Origin: Clostridiales bacterium
GTDB lineage: Bacteria > Bacillota > Clostridia > Oscillospirales > Oscillospiraceae
Direction of reading: 5' to 3'
DNA length: 32,841 bases
NCBI GenBank assembly: GCA_029267755.1
Contig: JAJUHS010000010.1
Coordinates: forward strand, 1 to 32,841
Below are positions 24,310 to 31,380 of this stretch, in pieces; the first letter of the stretch is position 1, and every line of letters begins with the position of its first letter. The position numbers and the translations under genes were made by a program. The notes beneath the pieces are model-generated. The model searched no databases. It was not told the origin of the DNA and was given only the letters and a program-made list of their open reading frames with translations.

Positions 24310-25497
24310 CTATTTAAGATGCTTATTCAAAGTGCCTTTCAGGCGTTCAAGCCCCTCATATATATATCTCGTTGGACAGGCAAGATTCCAGCGTTCAAAA
24401 CCCGCGCCCTGTTCGCCGAAAATAAAACCTTCGTCGAAGAAGAGGTTTGCCTCTTCCTTCAGAATCCTCGCAAGCTCTTTAGCCTCGATTCCGAGGCCTC
24501 TGAAATCCATCCAAAGGAGGTATGTGCCTTCAAGCCTAAAGACCTTTATTTGCGGAAATTCCTCTGCGATAAAATCGGCTACTATCCTACGGTTCGTTTC
24601 AATGAGCGCAAGTGTCTGAGCAAGCCATTCCTCGCAGTGTTCATAAGCTAGCCTGCAGCCCTCGAGCCCAAGAATATTGCACTTCGGGTTTCCCTCCGTT
24701 GTACAAACCTCCTGCCAGTATCTCTCCCTAATCCTCTCGTTCGGAATAATAATATTGGACGTCTGAAGTCCCGCGAGATTGAAGGTTTTGCTCGGCGCCG
24801 TGCAGGTTATCGAATTCTGCGCAAACTTTTCGTCAATTGAAGCAAACACCGTATGTGTATATCCGGGCATTATAATATCGTTATGTATCTCGTCCGATAC
24901 TACGAGCACGTTATTGTCAACGCATATGCGCCCTATTCTCGTAAGTTCTTCCTTTGTCCATACGCGTCCAGTCGGATTGTGCGGGCTGCAAAGTATCAGC
25001 AGCTTCGTATTCGGATCCTTCGCCTTCTTCTCAAAATCGTCGAAGTCGATCTCATAGCGGTCTCCGTTAATAACCAGCCTATTGTCCACCAACACCCTGT
25101 TGTTTCTGTAAATCGCAAAATACATAGGATAATAGACTGGTGTCATCAGCATTACACCTTCGCCCTCTTTTGTAAAAGCCTTGACGGCCGTAAAAAAAGC
25201 GTTGATTACACCGGGCGCATCCTTTATCCAATTTGTATCGATTTCCCAATTATGGCGGCGCCGCATCCAGCTTTTCACCGCGTTTTTATATGCCTCTGTC
25301 GGCTGGGCGTAACCCAGAACCGAATTATCAAGGAAGGTTTTAAGGCCCTCGACTATCTCGGGAGCGTTTTTCAGCTCCATATCCGCTACCGAAAATGGTA
25401 TAATATCTTCCCCTACCCGGTACTTCTCCATCTCGTCCCACTTGCCGCTGCCGACGCCGCGCCGTTTTATTACTGTTTCAAAATCGTATTGTTTCAT
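24310..25497 (-). CDS. MalY/PatB-type PLP-dependent C-S beta-lyase (aminotransferase fold)
   Basis: 395 residues, full-length fold-type I PLP enzyme of the MalY/PatB group, which cleaves cystathionine, cysteine or S-conjugates to a thiol, ammonia and pyruvate by way of 2-aminoacrylate. PLP-binding Lys237 in TAPSKTFN, Asn174 in SPHNPTGR and Asp202 in SDEIH are present; the N-terminal start (YDFETVIKRRGVGSGKWD) is characteristic. Some relatives act as aminotransferases, so lyase activity is not certain. ggag precedes the ATG. It lies 32 nt after ridA, a gene whose product handles exactly the aminoacrylate intermediate. Confidence 0.92.
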   Translation of the reverse strand: MKQYDFETVIKRRGVGSGKWDEMEKYRVGEDIIPFSVADMELKNAPEIVEGLKTFLDNSVLGYAQPTEAYKNAVKSWMRRRHNWEIDTNWIKDAPGVINAFFTAVKAFTKEGEGVMLMTPVYYPMYFAIYRNNRVLVDNRLVINGDRYEIDFDDFEKKAKDPNTKLLILCSPHNPTGRVWTKEELTRIGRICVDNNVLVVSDEIHNDIIMPGYTHTVFASIDEKFAQNSITCTAPSKTFNLAGLQTSNIIIPNERIRERYWQEVCTTEGNPKCNILGLEGCRLAYEHCEEWLAQTLALIETNRRIVADFIAEEFPQIKVFRLEGTYLLWMDFRGLGIEAKELARILKEEANLFFDEGFIFGEQGAGFERWNLACPTRYIYEGLERLKGTLNKHLK

Positions 25498-25529
25498 CTG
25501 ATTCTCCAGTTTTCTATATTATACTATAT

Positions 25530-25910
25530 TTATCCGCGCCAAGCTATTGCCTCTATTTCAACAAGCGCATCTTTGGGGAGGCGAGAAACCTCGACCGCCG
25601 AGCGGGCGGGAAAAATGCTTCCGCTGAAAAACGATTCATAGACTTTGTTCATCGCGGCGAAGTTGTTCATATCGCTGAGAAATACCGTGGTTTTATAAAC
25701 CTTATCCATACCCGATCCCGCACTTTCAAGCACGTTTTTCAGGTTTTCAAGAGATCTCTCAGTTTGCTTTTCTATGCCCTCCGGCATGACGCCTGTCGCA
25801 GGGTCGATCGGCAGCTGGCCTGAAGCAAATACAAGGTTTTGCCCAGCAGTCCCCTGAGAATACGGACCGATTGCAGCGGGAGCTTTAGTTGTTTCTATTT
25901 TGGTTTTCAT
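25530..25910 (-). CDS. ridA: RidA (YjgF/YER057c/UK114) enamine/imine deaminase
   Basis: 126 residues, typical RidA length. It hydrolyses reactive 2-aminoacrylate and related enamines to keto acids and ammonia. Key residues are visible: Tyr17 (GPYSQG), Arg103 in PARSAVEV that binds the carboxylate, and Glu120 near the end (VEIEAIA). It forms a trimer in known cases. A gagga site precedes the ATG. It sits directly before the MalY-type lyase, matching a detoxifying or hydrolysing partner role. Confidence 0.95.
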   Translation of the reverse strand: MKTKIETTKAPAAIGPYSQGTAGQNLVFASGQLPIDPATGVMPEGIEKQTERSLENLKNVLESAGSGMDKVYKTTVFLSDMNNFAAMNKVYESFFSGSIFPARSAVEVSRLPKDALVEIEAIAWRG

Positions 25911-25942
25911 GTTTATTTCCTCATATCTTTAATTTAATGTGT

Positions 25943-25967
25943 GCAGGCCGAATGCAATTCGGCCTGC
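25943..25967 (-). terminator. Stem-loop between nhaC-type gene and ridA
   Basis: Perfect 11-bp stem (gcaggccgaat / attcggcctgc) with a 3-nt loop in the 99-nt gap. No T tract follows on the minus strand, so it is more likely an mRNA processing or partial attenuation point that lowers expression of the downstream genes. Confidence 0.5.
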
Positions 25968-26009
25968 CACAGACTTTGAGTGTTTTTATTTTCACAATTT
26001 CATTCCGGA

Positions 26010-27422
26010 TTATTCCGCCGCGGCTTCAACTATACCCTGGGCAGCAAGCATTTCGGGAGTCTCCTTCTTGCGTCCCCAGCCGGAAATGATGGCAAACCAG
26101 AACACAACCGCAAGCGCCATGCTATGGAAGTTGTAAACCACGAACTCTATCGGATTGTAACCCTGCCCGACCACGCCGGCGGCGATAGCGATTGCCGCGA
26201 GGTTAAGACAACCGGGGTTCGTCGGAACGAGGTAGCCGACGCCGCAGCCAAGGCCGTCAAGGAAGTTTGCGGCGCGGTTGCGGTCAATATGGAAGGGCCG
26301 CAGCAGGCTGCGTATAATCGGGCCGCAGCAGGTAATGGCGGTAGTACCGCTGCTTATCGCAATCGAAATTATGCTGACCATCGCTCCGGAAGCGATCTCC
26401 GCAGACTTTTCCGATCTTGCGTATTTTTTCATCCTGTCAAGCAGGGCTTCCAGTACTCCCGCCTCCGTAATCAGACTTACCGCCACAAAAATAAACAGGA
26501 TGAATATTATCGAACTGAGCATTCCGTCGATACCTGTGGCTATAAGGCCATTGGCGGCAAAAAGGGTTTTGAAGTCCATAAAGCCGAAAGCAAACAGCAT
26601 TATGATTCCAATAACTTCACTGACAAGGAACGCCGTAAGAAGGTTTGCCTTATTAAGCATCAGAACGATTATAATAACCGGAATTATCAGGAACACAAGG
26701 CTTGAAGCGTATGTCGCGTCTACGGCAATGCCTTTCGCTGCCGCCGCGTTTGTTGTATTGAGACCTACGATAGCAAAGGCAACAGCCGAAACGGCACCCG
26801 CAATAAGAGAATATTTAAGACGTGATTTGACGACATAGATTACGTTCGCCTCCTGAGTAAGCGAGGATGCAATCGTCGTGTCCGAAATAGGGGCCAGGTT
26901 GTCTCCGAAGCAGGCGCCGGACAGTATCGCTCCGCAAACCACGTTTACATTGCAGCCCATGGCCACGCAAAGGGGTATCATTATCGGGGCGGTGGCATTC
27001 ATCGAGCTGGCCGCGCTGCCGGTCGCGGTGGAGAGTATTACTGCGATAAAGAAGCAGACAAGAGGCATAAGCCCGGGGCTCATATGTACTTTTGACAGCA
27101 GCCACAAAAGGCTGTTGACAAGATGCGAGGCGGCTAGAATTTTTGACAGTATACCTGCAAAAATAAAGCAGGCTATCATAAATGCGAAAATATTGTTCTT
27201 TATACCGTCGATTACCGCAGTCTGGAAGCGGCTTTTATCCTTATAGACCAGAAAACCCACAAAAATCGCAAGGAATCCGGCGCTCCAGAAGTTCTTCGTC
27301 GAGCGCATTCCAAATGCCGCAAGAACAATCATTGCGGCCAACATGGTGATCAGCGGAAGCAAACCGCCGAAAAGGCCTCCGTATGTTTCCGCATACTGCT
27401 TTTTGGACTTTATGTTGTCCAT
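26010..27422 (-). CDS. NhaC-family antiporter (Na+/H+ or organic anion/amino acid exchanger)
   Basis: 470 residues, about 11-12 membrane segments. The family motif GDNLAPISDTT is at 173-183, and STATGSAASSMNATAPI at 131-147. NhaC relatives exchange Na+ for H+, and some (MleN) exchange organic acids. In this operon, with RidA and a C-S lyase, import of an amino acid or S-conjugate is possible, but this is inference. GAGGAGAG lies 7 nt before the ATG. First gene of the unit, preceded by a promoter and MarR-type motif copies. Confidence 0.88.
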   Translation of the reverse strand: MDNIKSKKQYAETYGGLFGGLLPLITMLAAMIVLAAFGMRSTKNFWSAGFLAIFVGFLVYKDKSRFQTAVIDGIKNNIFAFMIACFIFAGILSKILAASHLVNSLLWLLSKVHMSPGLMPLVCFFIAVILSTATGSAASSMNATAPIMIPLCVAMGCNVNVVCGAILSGACFGDNLAPISDTTIASSLTQEANVIYVVKSRLKYSLIAGAVSAVAFAIVGLNTTNAAAAKGIAVDATYASSLVFLIIPVIIIVLMLNKANLLTAFLVSEVIGIIMLFAFGFMDFKTLFAANGLIATGIDGMLSSIIFILFIFVAVSLITEAGVLEALLDRMKKYARSEKSAEIASGAMVSIISIAISSGTTAITCCGPIIRSLLRPFHIDRNRAANFLDGLGCGVGYLVPTNPGCLNLAAIAIAAGVVGQGYNPIEFVVYNFHSMALAVVFWFAIISGWGRKKETPEMLAAQGIVEAAAE

Positions 27423-27502
27423 GGCAAACTCTCCTCATAATCTTAATTTTTTATGGACATGGCGCCTCAGTCCACAAAATGCTCTAAGTCTCTCTTAATA
27501 AA

Positions 27503-27517
27503 GTTTAGCAGCAAAAC
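27503..27517. promoter_or_regulatory. Putative MarR operator 1 (GTTTAGCAGCAAAAC)
   Basis: One base off a perfect palindrome GTTTAGC-n-GCTAAAC. It lies about 8-22 nt downstream of the predicted start point of the NhaC operon, a position where bound protein would block transcription. The same pattern recurs at 27612 and 28209. Confidence 0.5.
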
Positions 27518-27531
27518 TTTTATTGAAACTA

Positions 27532-27560
27532 TATATAGCATTAGCCCATAAAAAAGTCAA
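27532..27560 (-). promoter_or_regulatory. Promoter of the NhaC-RidA-MalY-DUF169 operon
   Basis: On the minus strand -35 TTGACT (27560-27555), 17-nt spacer, -10 TATATA (27537-27532). The start point would be near 27525, giving a leader of about 100 nt. Confidence 0.65.
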
Positions 27561-27611
27561 TAAGTTGCAGTGCAATTCATTGAGTTGCACAATAAGGAGC
27601 ATCCGCAATTG

Positions 27612-27626
27612 GTTTAATTGCTAAAC
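27612..27626. promoter_or_regulatory. Putative MarR operator 2 (GTTTAATTGCTAAAC)
   Basis: Inverted GTTTA / TAAAC halves with a 5-nt middle, 11 of 15 bases shared with each of the other two copies. It lies upstream of the NhaC-operon promoter, just past the end of the marR gene. A 20-bp-spaced direct repeat of AGTTGCA (27563 and 27583) lies between this site and the promoter and could bind another factor. Confidence 0.5.
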
Positions 27627-27669
27627 AATAAAACGGCCATACGCAAAAGCATATAGCCGCAAAATCATG

Positions 27670-28176
27670 CTATTTTTTTCCCAGTTTTTCCTCGTAGTTT
27701 TTCTCAAATATTCTGTTCCTGCAACTAAGCACCTTAAAGAAGCTTTCTATTTCCTCCGGTGTGCATTCCAGCAGCATTTTATTGATCATATCCAGCATGT
27801 TCGCGCGGTCATATGCGCGGTGAATCTCACAGGCGCGCTTTCCCTCCTCCGTAAGGTAAATCCGGTATATCCTCTTGTTGTCAGGCTCGTTGACGCGTTT
27901 TACGAGCCCCTTGCTCTCAAGCTTTGATATAAGCTGGGAAACGGCTCCTTTTGTACGGTTGGTTTCAAGCGCAAGCTGGGTCGCGGTTATTCCGTATTGA
28001 TCTGCGATAAACCCAAGGGTGTGCGCCTCTATCTCGGTCATAAGATAACCCGTTCCATAGTCGCGCGGAGTCGCCGAATAATCGGCAAGCAGGCACTGGT
28101 GCTTATATATTATGTCGACTTTCTCATTTAAGTCGTTAAGTGTTTTTAAAATGCCGCGTTCAGTTTCCGAAGACAT
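27670..28176 (-). CDS. MarR-family transcriptional regulator
   Basis: 168 residues with a winged helix-turn-helix at about 50-110: ITATQLALETNRTKGAVSQLISKLESKGLVKR, then the wing NEPDNKRIYRIYLTEEG. Such dimeric repressors usually control a neighbouring transporter or enzyme operon and themselves, releasing DNA when a small phenolic or other ligand binds. aaaagggg precedes the ATG. It is upstream of, and in the same direction as, the NhaC operon, separated by 247 nt holding a promoter. Similar 15-bp motifs occur in both promoter regions. Ligand unknown. Confidence 0.92.
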   Translation of the reverse strand: MSSETERGILKTLNDLNEKVDIIYKHQCLLADYSATPRDYGTGYLMTEIEAHTLGFIADQYGITATQLALETNRTKGAVSQLISKLESKGLVKRVNEPDNKRIYRIYLTEEGKRACEIHRAYDRANMLDMINKMLLECTPEEIESFFKVLSCRNRIFEKNYEEKLGKK

Positions 28177-28208
28177 ACTTTTACCCCTTTTAATGCAGAA
28201 ACATCAAT

Positions 28209-28223
28209 GTTAACCAGCTAAAC
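28209..28223. promoter_or_regulatory. Putative MarR operator 3 (GTTAACCAGCTAAAC), autoregulatory
   Basis: Third copy of the motif seen at 27503 and 27612, between the predicted marR promoter and its ATG. Neighbouring TTAACC repeats (28210, 28219 as TAAACC, 28227) extend the site. Confidence 0.5.
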
Positions 28224-28252
28224 CGTTTAACCGATGAATTTATTTTTGTTTT

Positions 28253-28281
28253 ATAATACCATGTCCTTAGCAATTTGAAAA
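28253..28281 (-). promoter_or_regulatory. Possible marR promoter
   Basis: On the minus strand TTTTCA (28281-28276), 17-nt spacer, TATTAT (28258-28253). The -10 matches five of six bases, the -35 four of six. Confidence 0.45.
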
Positions 28282-28352
28282 GGGGAAATACATATTTCGG
28301 TATTTTCTGTGCTTTCTGCATATTCAAGCCAGCTTAAAATTACGCATTGCTT

Positions 28353-29354
28353 TCAGCAAATGTATAATATTTTCATGTTTCCAAGATTTTGCCTAAGCTT
28401 CATTCGTAAAAACTCCTCGGCCTCGGCCCGCAGATCGGCGCGGTAGCAGTACTTCCCCTGCCCGCGTCCGGTCATTTGTTCCCTGTCAAATATGGGTGCG
28501 GCGCCCGGAAATGCCTCCGCGTTGATTGCATTTTGAACGTAGCTGTATGTCATTAGGATAATTTCAATGAAGCCGCGGTTTTTTACCCTGTCGCACAGCG
28601 TGTCCGCAAGCCGCTCGATCAGCCCTGCGTACATCTCCTTCCAGCCCGGCAGCAGGATAACCGGCGCAATCAGCATCCCCACAGGATAGCCCGCCTCTGC
28701 AATACTGTTAAGGGCGCGAATACGCCCGTCAAGAGGCGAAGTCCCCAACTCCACACGGCGTATGATTTCCGAGGGGTTGAAGCTCATTCGGAATATTGTC
28801 TTGCCGCCGTGGTTAATGTCAAGCAGCGGCTCCACCATGTCAAACTTTGTAGGAAATGTAAGATAGCCCCTTCCCTCGCGCGCAAAGCGCTCAATTGTCC
28901 ATTCAAGATTTCCTGTTATGGTGTTTTCAAGCACAAGGTCGCTGTTGCTCCCTATCTCGAAGGTCTGCGGAGTCGGGGCTGCAGCGTCCGCTTTAAGCAG
29001 GTTTCCCATCATCTGCTCCCGATTTACGAACAGGCGCAGATAGGAGCATTTGTTGTAGCTGCATACGAGATAGCAGTAAAGGCACATTGCCCGGCAGCCG
29101 GATGATGTGTAAGGAACCAGCCAGTCGGAAACCTTGTGGTTCTCCGTATATTTATGCGTTTTCCTAACGCCGATGATAAGATGCCGCTTAAGCCTTGCGA
29201 ATTCCTTGTTTCCCGCGGAGCTAAGCTCCGGAATGCAGTTATGCGACTTGATTTTTATCCAAGGCAACGCCGCATATTTGTTATGCAGAATTTTTCCGAG
29301 TCTATAGTTAAGCGCCTCGGGTTCAAAATAAACCGCATCAAAATCCATATCCAT
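28353..29354 (-). CDS. Radical SAM protein of the spore photoproduct lyase (SPL) family, divergent
   Basis: 333 residues, about the size of SplB, which repairs UV-made spore photoproduct in germinating spores using a 4Fe-4S cluster and S-adenosylmethionine. The cluster motif is Cys87-x3-Cys91-x2-Cys94 in GCRAMCLYCY. The C-terminal half follows SplB closely (GTSPLDGRI, AGYPVGMLIAPV, GWKEMY, GKYCYR). At the place where SplB has FEAACTSD with the hydrogen-donor Cys (Cys141 in B. subtilis, recalled), this protein reads FEIGSNSD (132-139), with Ser136 instead. It also has extra Cys98 and Cys103. It may repair another lesion or be a paralogue with changed chemistry. gggaggg precedes the ATG; divergent from cotJ. 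Confidence 0.82.
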   Translation of the reverse strand: MDMDFDAVYFEPEALNYRLGKILHNKYAALPWIKIKSHNCIPELSSAGNKEFARLKRHLIIGVRKTHKYTENHKVSDWLVPYTSSGCRAMCLYCYLVCSYNKCSYLRLFVNREQMMGNLLKADAAAPTPQTFEIGSNSDLVLENTITGNLEWTIERFAREGRGYLTFPTKFDMVEPLLDINHGGKTIFRMSFNPSEIIRRVELGTSPLDGRIRALNSIAEAGYPVGMLIAPVILLPGWKEMYAGLIERLADTLCDRVKNRGFIEIILMTYSYVQNAINAEAFPGAAPIFDREQMTGRGQGKYCYRADLRAEAEEFLRMKLRQNLGNMKILYIC

Positions 29355-29485
29355 ATTCGGCCCTCCCGGCTATATTTTTGCCCGGAGCTGCTCTCACTAT
29401 TTGAATAAGCTTGTATGGGATGTTTTCCCTTTTAAAACGGTTTACGCTCTCCTGTTGCGCAAACCGAAACATTAAAAAAAAGTAT

Positions 29486-29493
29486 CATATAAT
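29486..29493 (+). promoter_or_regulatory. Possible sporulation-sigma -10 element for cotJ
   Basis: CATATAAT upstream of cotJA resembles the -10 box of mother-cell sigma factors (SigE/SigK, CATA-type); in B. subtilis cotJ is SigE-controlled (known). No convincing -35 box is seen at the right distance, so this is tentative. The rest of the 177-nt divergent spacer shows nothing else. Confidence 0.4.
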
Positions 29494-29531
29494 ATAATGC
29501 TAACCAAATAACGAATAAAGGAGTACATCAC

Positions 29532-29747
29532 ATGGCTATAAACAATCCTGAAGTATCGCAAAGCAAATGCATACCTCAGGAAACCTATATAAACAACGTG
29601 GAGCTTGCGCGAGCATATGTGCCCTTTCAACGGCTCTGCAACACTTTCACGCCGCTGGGAGCGCTGGTGAGAGGCACAGCGTTCCCGCCCTTGTACGACG
29701 CCTACGGATGGGAAAAAAGAAAGACGGGGGTTTATGACGATGACTAG
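29532..29747 (+). CDS. cotJA: Spore coat protein CotJA
   Basis: 71 residues. It has the CotJA pattern: ARAYVPFQRLCNTFTPLGALVRGTAFPPLYDAY, comparable to the family's Y-P-Q-x-hydrophobic ... P-x-x-A-L-x-x-GT-x-FP-x-LY. CotJA helps build the inner spore coat together with CotJB and CotJC. aaggag lies 8 nt before the ATG. It overlaps cotJB by 14 nt, indicating coupled translation. Confidence 0.9.
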   Translation: MAINNPEVSQSKCIPQETYINNVELARAYVPFQRLCNTFTPLGALVRGTAFPPLYDAYGWEKRKTGVYDDD

Positions 29748-30015
29748 GGACGAACTGCTTCAAAAAATCTCCGCTTTGGATTTTTATTTAATCGATATGA
29801 ATCTATATCTGAACACGCACCCGAACGACAACGATGCAATCGCGATGTACAACTACTGCGTTACTCAGGTAAAAGAGCTGCGCGAGGAATATAACAGGTT
29901 ATACGGAATGCTGCTCGCCAATAATTCCACCAGCCGGCAGCCATGGCAGTGGATAGACAACCCTTGGCCCTGGCAGAAAGAATACAATTTCAAGCTGAAG
30001 GGAGACGCAAATTAA
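29734..30015 (+). CDS. cotJB: Spore coat protein CotJB
   Basis: 93 residues, matching CotJB: LLQKISALDFYLIDMNLYLNTHPNDNDAIAMYN, ending in the PWPWQKEYN-like tail common to the family. The start overlaps the end of cotJA; ATG at 29734 or the second ATG at 29740 (9 nt from GGGGG) are both possible. The next gene follows with no gap. Its role is as a coat component made in the mother cell during sporulation. Confidence 0.9.
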   Translation: MTMTRDELLQKISALDFYLIDMNLYLNTHPNDNDAIAMYNYCVTQVKELREEYNRLYGMLLANNSTSRQPWQWIDNPWPWQKEYNFKLKGDAN

Positions 30016-30267
30016 ATGTGGATGTTTGATAAGAAGCTTGAATACCCCGTGAAAATCAAAAAGCCTGACCCTAGAATGGCAAAACTTATTATTACTCAGT
30101 ACGGCGGTCCCGACGGTGAGCTGGGGGCGGCCCTCAGATACTTAAGTCAGCGTTTTTCAATGATTACCCCACAGGCGAAAGCAACATTAAACGACATAGG
30201 TATATCGTTATCGTTATTGCCGCTTTCCCGTTTCGCCGATTATAAAATCCAACATATCCTTTGCTGA
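30016..30267 (+). pseudogene. cotJC: Truncated cotJC (manganese-catalase-like spore coat protein), 3' part missing
   Basis: The first 62 residues are plain CotJC (MWMFDKKLEYPVKI..., ITQYGGPDGELGAALRYLSQRFSM, ...KATLNDIG), but homology stops at about base 30201. The normal protein is about 190-200 residues and goes on with TEELAHLE, which carries further metal ligands; none of the three forward frames continues it. The remaining 21 codons read across the tail of the convergent DUF362 gene, so the frames overlap. The metal site would be incomplete and the product is probably nonfunctional. A deletion, insertion or assembly join at 30201-30213 explains this. Confidence 0.85.
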
Positions 30268-31317
30268 TGGCGGGCAGCCCTTGAGTGAGCGGCGGAAACC
30301 GCAGGTACAATTGCCGACTCCAATTTCCCCGGTCTTTTCTCGAAATCCCTGTCCTATGCAGATTGGGATTTTGATATTTTCTAGTTCCCCCATGTTTTCA
30401 AGCCTGGCAAGTGCGTGAATAAGGCTGCCGTAGCAGGCGCTGCAGGCACTCCGCGCGTCAGTATGCTTTACGAGCCTTTCTACCTTCCTGCCCGACCTGA
30501 TGCTTTTGACGATCCCCTCAGGACGGTTAAGCTCGCTTGCAACGCTGTCGGAGCCATATAAGCTTCCGACACCCAATTCGGCCGCCATCGTTATATATGG
30601 AACCTCTTTGGGAGAGTAGCCCATGAGTTCGCAGATGTACGAGTCGCAAAGTACAGGATCGAGAGCCGCGAACATTCTGTTCATCACGACCGGATTTCCG
30701 CCCTCCTCGAAGTCAAGGTCTCCGCAGATACCGTCTACGATAATAAAGTCGTTGCGGAGCCTCGTATTAAGATGCGCTATCGGCTTATGCAGCCCCATTG
30801 AGTGGAATCTTCGCTTTTCAGAGTTTGGAATAAGCCCCTTTCCGTTTTTGAGAGCGCCCGTCACAAGCGTCTGGCAATGCCCCTTAAGAACCGGGAGATT
30901 GAACATGAATTCCACCCTCATTGCTTCGTCGCAGATGCCGATTGGAACGCCCTTGCAGTCGTATTGTTTAAATGTATCCTTCTGAAGGTCAATAAGCCTC
31001 ACTCCGTACTTTTTTGCAAGCTCTGTATAGCCGCAGACGCGAAAAGCCTCCTGAGTGCGGTCGCCCACCCATGAGCCCTCGAGGATAACAATGTCGGAAA
31101 AGCCGTTATCCCGTAAATATTCGATGATTCCTGCGGCAATTTCCGGATGCGTCGTCGCACCTCCGGACGCAGGGCTGGCCAAAACAAGATTGGGCTTAAT
31201 ACCAATATGCTTGTTTTTGCCACCGATAAGCTTCTCCACCTCTGCCACCGCCATAAGCTTCTTTGTCATTTCAAGAGGGTTTTCACCATAAATAGCAATT
31301 ATTTCATTCTTCTTCAT
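30214..31317 (-). CDS. DUF362 family protein with C-terminal cysteine cluster
   Basis: 367 residues. The body matches DUF362 (PF04015): GIKPNLVLASPASGGATTHPE near 38-60, LPVLKGHCQTLVTGALKNGKG, and DPVLCDSYICELMGYSP. C-terminal Cys in SACSACYG and in NCTCGFRRSLKGCPPSA suggest a metal or iron-sulfur site (inference). Some relatives carry ferredoxin domains; function is not established. The start at 31317 has only a distant aaagg. The stop at 30214 lies against the truncated cotJC, with no terminator seen between. Confidence 0.82.
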   Translation of the reverse strand: MKKNEIIAIYGENPLEMTKKLMAVAEVEKLIGGKNKHIGIKPNLVLASPASGGATTHPEIAAGIIEYLRDNGFSDIVILEGSWVGDRTQEAFRVCGYTELAKKYGVRLIDLQKDTFKQYDCKGVPIGICDEAMRVEFMFNLPVLKGHCQTLVTGALKNGKGLIPNSEKRRFHSMGLHKPIAHLNTRLRNDFIIVDGICGDLDFEEGGNPVVMNRMFAALDPVLCDSYICELMGYSPKEVPYITMAAELGVGSLYGSDSVASELNRPEGIVKSIRSGRKVERLVKHTDARSACSACYGSLIHALARLENMGELENIKIPICIGQGFREKTGEIGVGNCTCGFRRSLKGCPPSAKDMLDFIIGETGKRQ

Positions 31318-31380
31318 ATATTGACCATGCCTTTCGAATTGGCTACCATTAGAATACCATTAAAAGGAATACTCATCAAG

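Noticed and set aside
24853-25641. 262-codon plus-strand frame opposite the MalY-type lyase and ridA
   Set aside because: It spans two real genes on the other strand and shows no family signature.
30016-30267. cotJC frameshift rather than truncation
   Set aside because: None of the three forward frames after base 30201 continues the CotJC sequence; the following DNA encodes the DUF362 tail on the other strand.
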